The notes beneath the pieces are model-generated. The model did no database searches, was not told the DNA's origin, and saw only the letters and a program-made list of their open reading frames with translations. The translations under genes and the position numbers were made by a program. From Salvator merianae (lineage: Eukaryota > Chordata > Lepidosauria > Squamata > Teiidae), in contig QVOM02000001.1 of assembly GCA_003586115.2 (NCBI GenBank), forward strand, positions 14,149,291 through 14,213,290: a stretch of DNA of 64,000 nt. Direction: 5' to 3'. This document shows positions 36,548 to 49,343 of the stretch, piece by piece; positions within the stretch are counted from its first letter, which is position 1; every line of letters starts with the position of its first letter.

Positions 36548-39500
36548 CTGGAGAAGAAGATATTTTAAACAGTTTTACCCATCCTAGCTGAATCAACAAA
36601 TAATTATTATGTAAAAAATGACTTGGGAATTTTTTACATTTTACTAATAGAGAGGGGAAAGGTAGTTAGTAAATAATCTGAAACATAACAGTGACCTGTG
36701 CTCACATATCCTCCATTTGATTACTGCAGCATCATTTAAGCATGTGCACATGTAAATTCACCATTACGAACAAAATTCTTCTATCACCACAAGCTCTGAA
36801 GGGACTCCATTCACATATTCATTTGGGAGTCATCAAGTAGCTGAATAATCATGTGTCAGTGAACCAGCTCTAAGCCTTTTAAGGAATGTCATTAAATCAA
36901 CAAAGAGCAGAAAGCAGTATGAAGTATTTATTCCAAGAACCAGATGATGCTGCCTTACAAGGAATTGGACAATAGGTCCAAGTAGTACCATACACTACTG
37001 GTGGAATGGCTTTCAGTCAGAGTGATGCATCCTCTTGTAAGTAATTTTTTTGTGTCCATATGCTAGTTAAGGTACAGGATCAGAGACAAAAGGGGACAGG
37101 GCAATGAATGCTACTCTTACCTTTCTACTAGGTTACATTTCAGCCACACAAAGTCAGAAGTTCCTCTACAGAAAAGATAGTCAGCATGACACCTTCCAGA
37201 TTCTGCTGGACCCCATTCTCCTCATCCATGAACACCAGACATGGTTGCTTGGGCTGCTGAGAGCATAAGTCCAAAAAGACTTGGAGGTATCACACCAATT
37301 ACCTATGCTGTATTCTGCTTATCCTCCACCACCACCACCATTCAATTCAAGAACACATTCTAGCTAGACACACTTCAGGAACAAAGTTTGAGAGGGCTGA
37401 GGATTTGACATAGGCCTAAAGGCTAAAATGAATCTCTGCTTTGAGGTTCCCCACCAGAGCCTAATCTGAATGGCAGTGGGACAAGGTCTTCCTTAGTCTA
37501 CTACCCACACTGGGATGTTCCCTACCTGCGATGTTCTCTACCCCAACAATACGTTCTAGAGCTATGGAGCGGCCTTTCTTCAGTCCAGTGCCCAGTGTAT
37601 CTGAGGTTTGGTCCTTCTTTCTTAAGGAATAGTTCTTTCTTTCTTTCTTTCTTTCTTTCTATCTATCATTTATTATGATACAAAGACCTAATTACTGGAA
37701 TAAAAATATAAAAATACAATGTGTAATGAAATTCACATGGAGCAGATATATATACAGCTTCATTAAGATCAACATTAAAAAGACTACATCTTAAAATGCA
37801 CTGCATCCTAGTTCTCCCTGCTGCAACTAAAAATTTGGCTACTGTTTCAGTTATCTCTTATTAGTACCTGATAAGAACAATGTTAAATACCAATTACATC
37901 GCCCTAGTATTTTTCAATAGCACCTGAATTACATATGGTGTAATTCATATGGTGTACTCTGCCAACAACCTTGTAGCATTGCATTATCTACTGCATTCCA
38001 TCAATTCTACTGTTATCTCATACAATTCATAAACCATCATAAAAGACATCCAAAATACAACTACACAGTTCAGTTTGCAAGCAAGCCTGTGCTTCAAGGG
38101 AAGAAATGGTGACATCTTTTGAAATATGTAGGGTTAGGGTTGCAGTTCTGCAACAAAGTATATTTTCATTGCACAGAAGGTTTTCCCAATTCAAACCCTT
38201 GCCTCGCTAGCTAAAAAGGTTTCATGGCAGCCTACAATGGAACAACGGTTTTTAAAACCCTAACATGCAAAACACATGGCTAGAATATATCTTTTACATG
38301 ACATTTCTCCATCCAAAAAGTTCAAAAAATGAGAACAAATTGCATGAAGTAAAAACGTTTACTTAAGCAAAGCTACTTTTTTTACAGTTAACTTTCTAAT
38401 GGACACCTTAAACAGAATTAAAATTTAGAATCTTAGGTGTGTCAACATCTTTCATCATTCTATTTCTTATTTGTAAAAGATCTTTATGGCAAAAGAAAAG
38501 AACTCCCCAAAAATACCATATAAATTTGGTAAATGGAATAACATTTGCATTTAAGCATATGAAAGTCACTCTGATTTTAATTACCTGCTCCACCTTTAGT
38601 TTTTTGTAGCCTCAAGCAATCTGGCGATTTATAGCCCCTAATTTTGATAACAAGATTACATACTGTGATGCAGATTTCTCTCCCTTATTTATCAGAGCAA
38701 CAAGACATGAGAATCTATACTAATTTACTGGTGCTGCAACCCAGTGATATACACAAAATTGTCCAAAATTTCTCTTTTCTGCACAGTTTTCAGACAAAAC
38801 TACAATGGATTAAATAGAAGATGATAGTGAGGCTAGTGAGAGATAATCAGTACAAAACTATGACTGACACCAGTTCCAGGTTAGAAAAGAAATGGAAAAG
38901 GCTGATAGCAATATGGTAAGTAAGCACTGTCTCAATAACCTTAAAATATGTTGACAATGGTAGCAAATAAGACAGTTGCTTGATAAGAGAATCTTTATCA
39001 AAGACTCACAAAGCAGTGAGGAAACACATATGACAAGTTACCCAGAACTTTTTTTTCCAGAGTTAAAACTTCAGCCTGAAGGTGAGAAACATGAAAATAT
39101 ATTTAAACTAGTTTTACTGTGTGATGTCTTAGCGTTGTAATGGATCTTCATCTGATTACAGATGTCAATTACTCCATTAGAACCAAAATGTCTAAGAACA
39201 TTTTGTGAAAATATACTTTGCACATGCATGCTTTAACGTAGTTATTGCATTTTCCTCTGAACTTTTTTGCTACATTTTTCTCACTATACCCATGTGCATT
39301 TTGTTTTAAAGGACACACGTAAGAGCCCATGCATACCAACATGAATGCACATCCTCAAGAAAATGCCGAATGCATCTACTAAAACCACACCGGCTCTAGC
39401 CGTCAAAAAACCCCAACCAATACAAATCATCTACTTTTTTTTTTTTTAAATTTGACTCTAACTATGTTGACGACGCCCCTTCCAACACCAAACTAGATTC

Positions 39501-39580
39501 CCTTTACACACTGGGATACTTTATAGCAATTCTGAATACATACACAAATCCCCGGCCCTCCACCATATACAGCAGGCGAT
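36548..39580 (-). other. ASB8 5' intron
   Basis: No coding exon is visible. The upstream non-coding exon should lie at its right end. It contains a (TTTC)n run at 37634-37660 followed by ATCTATC. No other structure is clear. Confidence 0.5.
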
Positions 39581-40180
39581 CAGAAGACAGTGGTACTGTT
39601 GCTCCAAACAGAGAAAGAGTTATACCCTTCACCGAGAGAAGGAAATTGCAGTCGAGGAAGAGACCACGAAGCCAAGGGGCTGCAAGGCCAACAAAGGACA
39701 CAGAGTAGGTCGAGGAGCAAAGGCTGGCCTAAACAGTCGAGCAACAGAGAGGACAAGCTGCGCCTAAGCCTGTGGCCGCCTCGTCGCCACAGCGACAGAC
39801 AGACTGGAGTCTGGAATCAGCCTTGACCTTTCGCACCCCACCCAGCCACCCTCACCAACCCCTGCTGCGCCTATCTGCCCATCCCAATGTCGACGCCGCC
39901 GCTACTACTACTACCCGGAAGCTCAGCATCTTTACTGACCGGAAGGGAACATACAAACCCGGAAGCCAGCGACTCTGGAGGTGGAGTACCAGACTCGAGC
40001 TCAGAGCTACTGATACGCTTCCCTTTCCATTTTGCTCTCCGAATGTTTTGCCCAGTCAAACGAGAGAATCGAACATAAGTCCCGCCCCTCCTCTGCCTCC
40101 ACGACCAATCCCCAATGCCAGCTGTACTAATAAACAGACGGTTCCCTCCGCCCCCCTCTAAAGGAAAAATCACTGTTATG
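39580..40180 (-). promoter_or_regulatory. CpG-rich segment, probable ASB8 promoter and 5' exon
   Basis: CpG dinucleotides are frequent here and rare on both sides. Three CCGGAAG sites (39915-39921, 39939-39945, 39959-39965) lie within 51 bp in the same orientation and match the ETS-factor core. The position, about 3 kb upstream of the first ASB8 coding exon, suits a TATA-less promoter reading leftward. The non-coding exon and its donor are not resolved. Confidence 0.65.
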
Positions 40181-40484
40181 TTTTTTGTCAAACAAAAAAA
40201 TACTCTAAACGCACGAGAAGATGAAATCCGTACTGGGTAAATGTTATGAGGCGCAGATGCTATAAACTCGCTGGTGTGACGTGTAGAGAGCGGCATGAAA
40301 ATCAACTCTGTTAGCTTTTGTGCTTCCCCCCCCCAGGGTTCAATTTATCAGGAAATGAACTTATTGTTAAATAATCCTAGAGTACTCTGCAAAATAATGC
40401 CTTACGGGCTTCAAGTTTATGAGGTTTAGTCATATGGTGAATTTAGTAGGAATTATTCTTTTAATTAGTATTGATGCTACAAAA

Positions 40485-40706
40485 GGACCTATCTACACCT
40501 AAGTTTTAATCCAACTTCAGTCCACCTTTATTGGGAGATAACACATCAGCAAAGTAACTAGTCATTTGCTTTCAACAGCATCTAACTCAAAGGTGGATTT
40601 TCTGAAATAATGCCAAAAGAAAACTGCTTGTTGTTTTGCTGATGTGTTCTCCCACTCTGAAATTGGTGGACTGGAAGTGGATTAACATTTAGGTGTAGAT
40701 GGGCCC
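40485..40706. repeat. Palindromic non-autonomous DNA transposon
   Basis: The left arm GGACCTATCTACACCTAAG and the right arm (reverse complement GGGCCCATCTACACCTAAA) pair over about 70 nt, including GATAACACATCAGCAAA against GAGAACACATCAGCAAA. There is no coding frame. It is probably hAT-like. Confidence 0.75.
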
Positions 40707-41160
40707 AAAGTTTGTGAGGTATAAGAACAAGCTACAAAGGCATTATTTTTATTTAGATAGAGCTGAGATTCCACAGCTGTAAGATCTATTGACCTGAATG
40801 ACACTGGGGAAGAGAGATGCAAAGATTTCATTAGTTGTTAGACAACTTGCCAAAAGAGACTTAATACAGTTCCCCAGCATGTACCTTCCTAGTGAAATAA
40901 CTGGAAACAGTTGAAGAAGGCAGCCCTGCCCTTCGCAAAAATGGCTATTGCAAAAGATCAGTAACAGTCCTGGTGACAGCATAACTAGCTACCAATATAA
41001 ATTTATATTTAATGCTTACAAAGTTTGCTTGTTTACTTCTATTTTCAACATAAAGTTACCATATAGGATACTGTTCCCTTCAAAAGCCTTGTACCATTTT
41101 AAATTTGAAAAGACATCCTGAGGCTTACAAAGAAAAAATAACTATTTCTGATATTAGTCA

Positions 41161-41214
41161 TTTGGGAAAACAGCATGTGATACCATCTGACTGCTACATG
41201 CTGTTTTCCCCAAA
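41161..41214. repeat. Short near-perfect hairpin
   Basis: TTTGGGAAAACAGCATGT and ACATGCTGTTTTCCCCAAA are inverted repeats differing by one inserted base, with a 17-nt loop. It may be the core of a foldback element. Confidence 0.7.
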
Positions 41215-43196
41215 CCTAGAACTGTCACACTTCACTGGGGAAGATGTAACTGAACCCTAAGCTTAGTCTGTGCTTTTATAATTATTTTTAATTTAAACAA
41301 ATATTAGAATGAAAGGCTTTTATAACACAATTCTTCATTTGAAGCCCAAACATCAACTCAGTCTCTTCTAATTCATTTTAGACAGATTGGATAGTGGGGA
41401 AATGCATATACTGCTATAGAAGTGGCTGCTATGCATCTTTGCAATATGTATGATCAAGATCCAGGGCTGAGGGATGCTCCAGTTAAGGACACTTACTGCG
41501 TTATAATAGCTGAAGAAATTCAGTGCCTATTGACAACTATGCTTTGCAGTGACATATAGGATTGTCTGAAAAGATGGTTAGAATATCAGCCTGGGACTTG
41601 GGAGAGGAGACGTTAACACACTCAGCTGTGGAAGCTCACTGGACAACACTGGCCCACACCCTGCCTCTTATCCTTGCTTACTACACAAAGTTGTTGTATG
41701 AACTGTGAATGCTAACAGTCTCTGTATAGTAGAAGCATTGCCTATGTCACGGTTGACAATTATGTCCTACTAAGCAGATCGCTCTGGATCCCCATGTCTT
41801 ACAATAGATGAGCAGAAGCAGAGCATGAAGGTACCCAGAAGCCTGCATTTAGTGGCACACTGATTTCCAGCATGAGCTGTTGTCAGAAGATAAAGGGACC
41901 ATTGTACTGTTCAACATATCAAGAGTAAGCTTAAATGGGAAGATATTTCTCCGTGCCTCAATGCCATAGTAAAATAAGGAACACGTAAACAAGACAGGCT
42001 TATCACACGGATGTCACCAGAAGATGCCAGTCACTGGTTTCTCTGAACAAAAGGGATTCCCTTCTTTCATCTCAGATACACTCTTCAAAGTAGCAATGGG
42101 TAGCGCCAATCAAAATCAGTACTTACAGTCTGTGTTAGATATGCCAAACCAGTTCAGTATGAACTAGGTTCGTACAGAACCAGAGTGGGTCATGGCATTT
42201 GTTTTTAGACCCAATGCCTTTAAAAATTTGGAATTTAGTGCAAAAATGAACAGAACAGGTTTGTGGGTTAAAACTTTCCCCACAAGGTGCCTTGGCCTCT
42301 CCCCCATTCCCAGATCACACCCTGCTTAGCCCCAGGTCTTGCCCCGCCATCCCCCCATTGCATCTGTCCAGTCTTAACTTGTCAATCCAGATTACTCAAG
42401 GATTTAACTTCCCTGTCCTTTCTATGCCACAGAAAGCTCTTTGGCACAATGTTTAGAGCTTGCAGAGTTGACTATTTGATAACAATTAGTTCTTATCAAA
42501 TGACCAAGGGACTATAAAAGCCCTTAAATAATAAGGGAGGGCTGTATTCTTCAAGCAGAGTGGCCATAGCCAAAAAATATAAACCACTAGGAAGTGAGAG
42601 TACAGTATTAATACAGTAACGGAGCCAGTAGCTATGTTTCACAGAGTTGATTCTTGCTAATTAAAGGGAACAGGCAAGAGACAATTAGGATCAATTAGGA
42701 TCAATGAATTTCATGCCTCCTCACATATGTCACAGGACATCAGTGCTCATCTTCAGTGCTGAATGTAGGGATGCCAAATAGAAAACAAGGAAGAGCCTCT
42801 GTGACTTTAATAGTTGTGTAGAAGAGGGGATTTCAGGAGGTATAGTCTGAAACTCAGGCAAGCCCACTGCAGTTTCTGTATGACTACTAAATCTATAGGA
42901 GCCTTATTTTTTTCCTAAACTTTTCCTGAGTAACCCTTAACCCAAACTTGCCATATGGCAATGATTAGAGCAGAAGGTTTCACATTAATTGACAGCAGGT
43001 TTGGAACATGTAACTATTTTTTTAAAAAAGGAGATGAAAATGCATGAAGATTGATTTTAAATTATATTTTTATTTCTATTTTGAGGAAGGTGCCACTCTA
43101 TTTGCATTCCCCATTGCTTCAACAATGATACAAAATGAGGAATTAGAAATAGCAGATTATGATTTCAGGGCCAAAAAGCATTTCCTATAACCAAAG

Positions 43197-43390
43197 GATA
43201 TTTATGTATTGCATTATTTCCTGTCTTTCTTCCAAAGAGCTTAAAGCTCTTATTTTTATTTCACAACATCCCTATGGTGGAAGTTTGGCTGACTTTTGAC
43301 TAATTGCTCCTCTCAGCATCCATGGCTGTTGGCCATTTGAACCTTAGACTCCCAGGTCTGAATCCAACAATTCGGCCACTGCGTGATAGC
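43197..43390 (+). repeat. Dispersed repeat, same family as 27155-27360
   Basis: TTTATGTATTGCATTATTTCC, CTTTCTTCCAAAGAGC, CACAACATCCCTATGGTGG and CCCAGGTCTGAATCCAACA follow the family order. Confidence 0.55.
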
Positions 43391-43899
43391 TGAAGGAAAG
43401 AAAAAGTGAAAAACTTGGAAGATCAGTTTTACAGATTTAAGACATTCATATATTGATTACAATCAAAGTAGTGTTGTCATATGGATCCAGATCCGGGTTC
43501 CTGCATCCACAGAAACTGCATAGGAGAAGGCAGTTCAGGCTCCTACAACTTTAACAACTGTTAGAGAGAATTTCAGCAAGAGTTGCCTGCATTACTAGCT
43601 ACACCTGCTTAAACCTCTTTTTCCCCAGCTATTAAAGATATAGGAACACAGTTCTGTTTTCCGTATGGGAACACTACTGTCTTTCACTCTGGGAGCGATT
43701 TTGTCACAATTTCAGCAAACCATACTCTGCTGCTGCTTGCCCGTTCCTAGGAGGAAGAAAAACAAACACTCACCCTCCTACGTTTCTGATAGCAACATGA
43801 ATCTTGTATCTCTCATCACAGCATATAAATACTGTACAGTAATGGTTATTTCCAAGAAACTGCGCTCAATAAGGAAAGCGGCTTTAACCATAGAGCTAT

Positions 43900-44320
43900 C
43901 AGTTCCTCCTCGTTCCTAGCGATCACCAGGAAATAAAACAGAGAGGAGGACTGGACTGGACTGCTGGAATAGGGGATTAAATTAAACAGAGAGCTTCCTG
44001 TTCCCAGCAGCCCCCTCTGAGCTGGGCTGAGCTAACTAGAGTGGGGCTTGGGTGGACTGTAATCGCTGCCGTGACTGCCCTGGTCCTTCCCTCTTGTGCC
44101 TAAGAAAATCCTGGGTTCTTTCCTTCCGAGACAAGTAAGTTTTAATGGAGATATCTGCTGGGGTGGGGTAGAAGGGAAAAATCATTGCCTGCGGGAAGGA
44201 GTTTGGGGAGCTGTGGGTAGGATTCCAGCCGAGAAAGAAGCGTTGCCCGTATTAATCTTGTCTCCTCTGCCCGCTTGCATCTACTCCCCTAACTAGGCAG
44301 CACTGCTTTTTGCACAGCTG
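43900..44320 (+). promoter_or_regulatory. Moderately CpG-rich segment, candidate promoter and first exon of the zinc-finger gene
   Basis: CpGs are locally enriched, and GAGACAA|GTAAGT at 44135 is a near-perfect splice donor. The next + strand acceptor with coding sequence is at 49223. The assignment rests on position and composition only. Confidence 0.4.
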
Positions 44321-44989
44321 TGTTTGGTGATGCCGCCTGTCCCTCTCTCTCCGCAAAATATTTGCACGGCTTATGATCGATCAGATGTTTCTCCTGCCGC
44401 TTGGGATTGGAGTTTCCTTGCTCCTCCCCCACCCGCACCTTTCATCCTTGTGCAAGGAAACTCGCAATTGTTTTCCCTCCTGGAGGGCAGCAGGATTGCT
44501 TTAAAATGCAGACTGTTGGGAGGCTGCAGCTGATCGTCCGGACAGATCAGGTTGTGCTCCACCTGCTTCGCTTGCCCGCTGCCCCGAATGACATTGCTCG
44601 ATCCCAAGATGGCCACCTAGAGATAAAGAGAAAGCTGTCATTTAAAAGTTGCAGCTTTTGTATGCACTAATCGAGCGGTCAGGGTGGCAGGATAAGAACA
44701 TTCTTGAGTTAAATAAGATGGCAGTGAGGGGAGCTCATTTCACCCCCCCTCCTTCCAGGGCAGACGGGGAGGGGAAAGAGTGTGAGGGGGTATCGTTTAT
44801 TTAGATTTTTTAAAGTTGCAGGACTGTACTATTCTTCGCTTTTAAAAAAGTGCAACAGATTTGTTGAGACTGAAGCGTAAAGGTGCATAGATCTAGACTG
44901 GGGTAGATCTAGATTGAGATGATTGATATAGTAGCCTTCTCCACACGTGCGCGCGCGCACACATACTTGTTCAGAATACTACTGGAAGA

Positions 44990-45265
44990 AATGGTGACAG
45001 CCTGGATAGCTTTAAGAACTGCTTGGACAGATCCATGAAGGTCAGGTGTATCAATGGCTACTAGAATGGATGCCTAGGTACTACCTCCAAGGTGGAGAGT
45101 CAGAATGCTGCTAAAGGCCATTTGCAGGGAGTTGAGAGCAGGTGAAGGTTCTGCTTTTGTCTTCTGCTTGAGAATGCCCAGAAGCAACTGGTGAGCCACT
45201 GTGTGAGACAGGTTGCTTTGCTAGAAGGGTCATGACCTGTTCCAGCAGGGCTCCTCTTATTCTTA
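44990..45265 (-). repeat. Lizard-type dispersed repeat, inverted
   Basis: GGACAGATCCATGAAGGTCA, TATCAATGGCTACTAGAATG and TTCCAGCAGGGCTCCTCTTA are the reverse complement of the repeat at 19775-20090. Confidence 0.75.
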
Positions 45266-45624
45266 ATACCATACTTGCAATGGTCCTTAGGCAGTAGGAG
45301 TCTCTTTTACTGTTATTTTTGCTCTCATTTTTAATTGACCCCTTTGGGTATATGTGGCTGCAACAGGTCTCTTTTCCGTTTTGTACCAGGCTGATACACA
45401 GCCACTTTGGAAGGAATGTTCACACCAATATTTTTAATATTTCTTGGCTATAAATTCTGTTAAATACTGGTGTTTTATTGGCAAGTACAACTGTCACCCA
45501 ATTAAAGAGAATGATGGAATGGTGTGAATCTAAATTAGTTAAAAATATGTGCCTATTAGTGAAGGAGTAGTTTTGAAGTAAAGAAGAACATCTTATTTGT
45601 TTTGAAACTATATGCCTATATGGA

Positions 45625-45800
45625 GAGGAGTGAGTGTTAGAGCATCTGAATCTTATGCATAAGATTCTTGGTTCAGTCCTTGGCATCTCTAGCTAATAGA
45701 GAATTATAGTTGATGGGCCATATGTAATCCTTGTGTGAGTCTGGAGCTTTCAGTCAGTTGTAGGCAATAGCAGATCAAGATGAAAGCCATATTGTTGGAT
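45625..45800 (+). repeat. tRNA-derived SINE
   Basis: GTGAGTGTTAGAGCATCTGA (A box), TTGGTTCAGTCCTTGGCATC (B box), then AGTCAGTTGTAGGCAATAGC and CATATTGTTGGATCAGATCC match the forward orientation of the copy at 25520-25665. Confidence 0.7.
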
Positions 45801-45849
45801 CAGATCCAAATGCTCCATTGAGTCCAGAATCCTAATTGTTGCAATGGTC

Positions 45850-47065
45850 AGTTAAATTTTAATTAAATTGTTTAATTGATTGATTATCTCCTGCCCTTCA
45901 CCTGAAGTCCCAGGGTGGGTCACAACAATAAAAAGATAGAATATATAGAATATATCTAAAACCTATTTAAAATATAACAACCACCCCTTCTAGACAGGAC
46001 AATACTCAGAGGAAGCTAAGCATCAAAAGGCCTGGGTATGTTTTAAACAGGTGCTGAAAATCATACCATGTAGGCGCTTCGTCAACCTCCAAAGGGAGGC
46101 TATTCCAAAGACTGGGGCCACCACGGAAAAGGCCTTTTTGCATGTCCCTACCTCTTGCAGCTCTGAGAGAGAAGGAACTACATGATGGCCCTCCCCTTGA
46201 GATCTCAATACCAGCGATGGCTCATCACTTTAAGAATGGGTTCGCGAGCCGCAGGAAGGGGCAAGTCTATAAGGGAGAAGGCATTCCTTCAGATAACCAG
46301 GGCCCAAGTCATTCTGGACTTTATATGTTAACATCAACACCTTGAATTGGGCTCAGTAATGAATAGGCAGCCAGTGCAGATTTTTATTTTCCTACTATCA
46401 AATAGAGACAACAGTCAATAGTGTATATTGACTCATCAGAAATTGTTTGTATGAACTATTTGTGCACTTGCATATTGTTTGCAAAGACCAGTTTCACACA
46501 ACTATACTTTTGCTAAAGATGCACCATTGTATGCTGTCTCAGTACTGTATTGAGGTTTGTGGAAAAGCGTTTGTAATTTTATAGTTATGTTTATATTTGC
46601 CAAGATTTGACAATAGGTATACACACACACACACATCTGTACCATTGAAGTGACCAAGCTTCATTTTAGAGTGCTTTAACTATTTTAAAATAGATCTTTT
46701 TGTTGCCTTTCCTGTGATAGGGTTGGTATTATCAGCATCCTGATGGCATCTCACTCCAAAACTCCTGATGGCCTCTCCCAGTGTCATTGTATAAATGTTA
46801 AAGAGCACAGGAGGCAAAACCGATCCCTGGGAAACTCCATAAGAAAGTTCCCAGAGCATTGAAGAAAAGTCCTCCATTGCTAATTTCTGAAACCAACCTC
46901 AGAGATAGGACGAGTGCCACTGTAAAACAGTAGTCGATGGTACTGAAAGCCACGGAGATGTCGAGGAAAACCAACAGGGTCACATTGCCCCTTTCCTTGT
47001 CCCGATAAAGTTTATATTTGGAGATATGGTTCCTCTTATCCTGGAGATAATATACCGCCTTCACA
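45850..47065 (-). pseudogene. L2/CR1-type LINE with reverse transcriptase remnants, inverted
   Basis: Read on the - strand: GNVTLLVFLDISVAFSTID (about 46910-47000) is the RT LLDLSAAFDTID motif. WELSYGVSQGSVLPPVLFN (about 46790-46860) is the PQGSVLSP motif. CHQDADNT (about 46730) stands where the catalytic YADD should be. The ORF2 end (LHWLP-like) and WxSLP-like segment lie at 46080-46380, and the A/T tail is near 45850-45960. Frameshifts make it inactive. Confidence 0.88.
46618..46636 (+). repeat. (AC)n microsatellite
   Basis: A short run of about nine AC units inside the LINE region. Confidence 0.9.
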
Positions 47066-47304
47066 CAAGTAGGGTTCCTTTATACAAAATGAAGACAGGG
47101 CTCCTGGGAATTTCAGCAAATACAGTTTGTAATAGAGTCGATGCCTGTTGAGATTTCTTCTCCTATGCAATTATTAAAGGTGCAGATCCGTATCTTCTTT
47201 TCCTCATGGCACCCCTAAACTAGTGTCCATTGATGGCCAGGAATTTGCCTGAATCCTTTCTTGGGCTAAATTGATGCCTGCCACAGTGCAACAGTCTAAT
47301 TACT

Positions 47305-47495
47305 TGCTTACAATGTTTATATCCTGCACACACCTTTCTCTACCCCTTCATTCTACCTCCACAAAAACTCTAATGTAAGTTAGACTGGGAGACACTGACT
47401 GGCCCAAGATCACCCAATGAGCTCTCAAGGCCGACTGAGGATTCAAACTCAGGGACTCCCAGTTCTAGCCTGAAATTCTACTCATCAACCTAGAG
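47305..47495 (+). repeat. Dispersed repeat, same family as 27155-27360
   Basis: TTTATATCCTGCACACACC, AATGTAAGTTAGACTGGGA, CTGGCCCAAGATCACCCAAT and GATTCAAACTCAGGGACTCC follow the family order. Confidence 0.65.
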
Positions 47496-48477
47496 TAACT
47501 CTGATATCTTGGAAGCAGCAGTTCAAGGCACCTTCCCATAGTTTAGAGCAAGGATCACATTAAAAGAAGACAGTGTGTATATGAAAGAGGAAGAAAAAAA
47601 GTCCTTTCAAAAAGGGCTTGTTCTGTGTTTAGTACAGAAACAGGTCCTGTTTTCTTGGAACGTTTCGAGTTCCAATGAAGAAGGATCTTTTTGGGCCACT
47701 AGCAGAAGCCACTTCCTTCAGCTACCAGCCAGCTGACTTGCTCTAGGTTTCTTCTCCTTTTCTGCAGCCAGGGAGATAACTGTAGAAAAATGAGAAAGCC
47801 AATGCCATCAATAATTTTCTTCACTATCATAAAGGGGAGGAAGCTTCCTTCTCCCTTTCTCATAGCACCTAAAAACTGCATTCAGTTTGGATATTTTAAA
47901 GGCACTTCTGTCCTTTGGTCTCAGGCACTGATTTTTGAAAAGATCAAAAGCAATGGAATTGAACTACCTAGGTGCTACTGATGAAAAGACCCTGTTGCAA
48001 ATGGCTTTGTAATCTTCAAGGGGGATGACAGTGGTAGGACCTTAAATGAAGATCTGAGCACTCTACATAAACAAATCTATATAGGAAAGATTGTAATTAA
48101 TCATAACTATTCCTATTTGATATGCAGAAATCAGCTACTGCAGTACTACCTCTTATGAAAAGGTAAACCTCTGTTTCTGAAATGGATGTATAATAACAAA
48201 TGTTGAATATCTCATCAGAGGAAATGAGCAGGTATTTCTTAGTTACACTTACGGGTTTATCAGCTTCTAGCATTTGTTTGTACTTAGAAACTCATGCAAT
48301 ACTGTTTGGCCAATAGACCAAGATTATACTTGATGATACATGGAACATGAGCTATTCTAACTTTCTTCTTTTTCAATTCTGCTAAGAGATTCTTGAGTGA
48401 GGTATTTTAAGAAAGCTATTGTGGACTTTACTTTTGCAGTGCACAGGAAGTAATTACACTGAAAAGAAAGGGAAGTA

Positions 48478-48493
48478 ACACACACACACACAC
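48478..48493 (+). repeat. (CA)n microsatellite
   Basis: ACACACACACACACAC run. Confidence 0.9.
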
Positions 48494-49223
48494 CGTGCTA
48501 TTGTGCGCACCTTGTAGCAAGTCAGCTGCCATATGCAAAAACAATCCATTGCCATCATCTTAGAATAAGGCTGCTGATCCTGTCCTGTAAGAGAGAGGCA
48601 TTATCTTGTGATGTGGGAGGGGTATGAGATTTAAAATAATAAGACCTTTAGTGACTGCACTCTGTAAACTTGCAGCCAGGGCTTGAACATATCCATGAAA
48701 CATGAATACAGAAGCCTGCGAGGCTGTGCAAAACAGCCCTCCCCTCCAACACATGCAGTGGACTTTCAACACACTGAGCAGCCTTCACTCATCTTAGATT
48801 TCAGGGCAAGGCTTTTAAATCAGAGAATATGGTTTCCCAGTCTGATTTGAGTCCAGGCACTTTGATCTGCAGAGTTGCCTTCCCAATGTCCAGAGAGTTT
48901 CAGTTACAGCCCCCCACCACCACCCCAGCCAGCACTGCCATGTGAGCTATAGTTCAAAATACATGGAGGTCCTGAAGCTGAGAAAGGCTTGAGGAGGAGT
49001 TAGCCATTCGCAGTCAGAAGATGATAATTACCAACGCCAGATAGGCTTCTCTAGCCCACCTTGAATTCTGCCTTGGTGTGGAAGTTAAAGGCAAACTGGG
49101 TGACCTCAGACTGAAGATAATTTATGTCCTACCTATTCTATAACCCTGTATTGGTTGTTCGTAGACCTTGCTTTCAGTTCTATAAATACTTAACTTCTCT
49201 AATTTAAGCTTTCTTTCCTACAG

Positions 49224-49343
49224 CGATAACATTCTTGTTTGGGGGGGAAAAGAAAACCTTCTTTGGAATGGCGTGTGAAGATCCTGGGAACGTGGAGATC
49301 CATGAGTTGGAGGATGGTGGGATTGTAAGGAGAGTCTACCTAG
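49224..49343 (+). CDS. Zinc-finger gene, first coding exon
   Basis: The acceptor is tttcctacag and the donor CTAG|gtgaga. 44 nt of 5'UTR without an ATG precede ATGGCG at 49268. The 25 codons are [18 protein letters not shown] and IVRRVYL, plus the first base of an Ala codon. The exon is inferred from splice-site quality, Kozak context and phase agreement with the finger exon. Confidence 0.65.

Larger units (their letters stand above)
40707..43900. other. Intergenic stretch between ASB8 and the zinc-finger gene
   Basis: No gene is visible. It contains a short hairpin (41161-41214), a degraded repeat with GAACC motifs (about 42095-42260), a dispersed repeat (43197-43390), and two related segments at about 42780-42890 and 43490-43650 (shared ACTTTAA(T/C)A and AGAG..ATTTCAG patterns in opposite order). 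Confidence 0.5.
47066..49223 (+). other. Putative 5' intron of the zinc-finger gene
   Basis: No exon is visible. It contains the dispersed repeat at 47305-47495 and a (CA)n run at 48478-48493. The rest is unassigned. Confidence 0.45.

Noticed and set aside
39871..40305. 144-codon - strand frame and a 129-codon + strand frame in the CpG block
   Set aside because: GC-rich promoter sequence lacks stop codons by composition. Neither frame shows a domain or a plausible exon structure.
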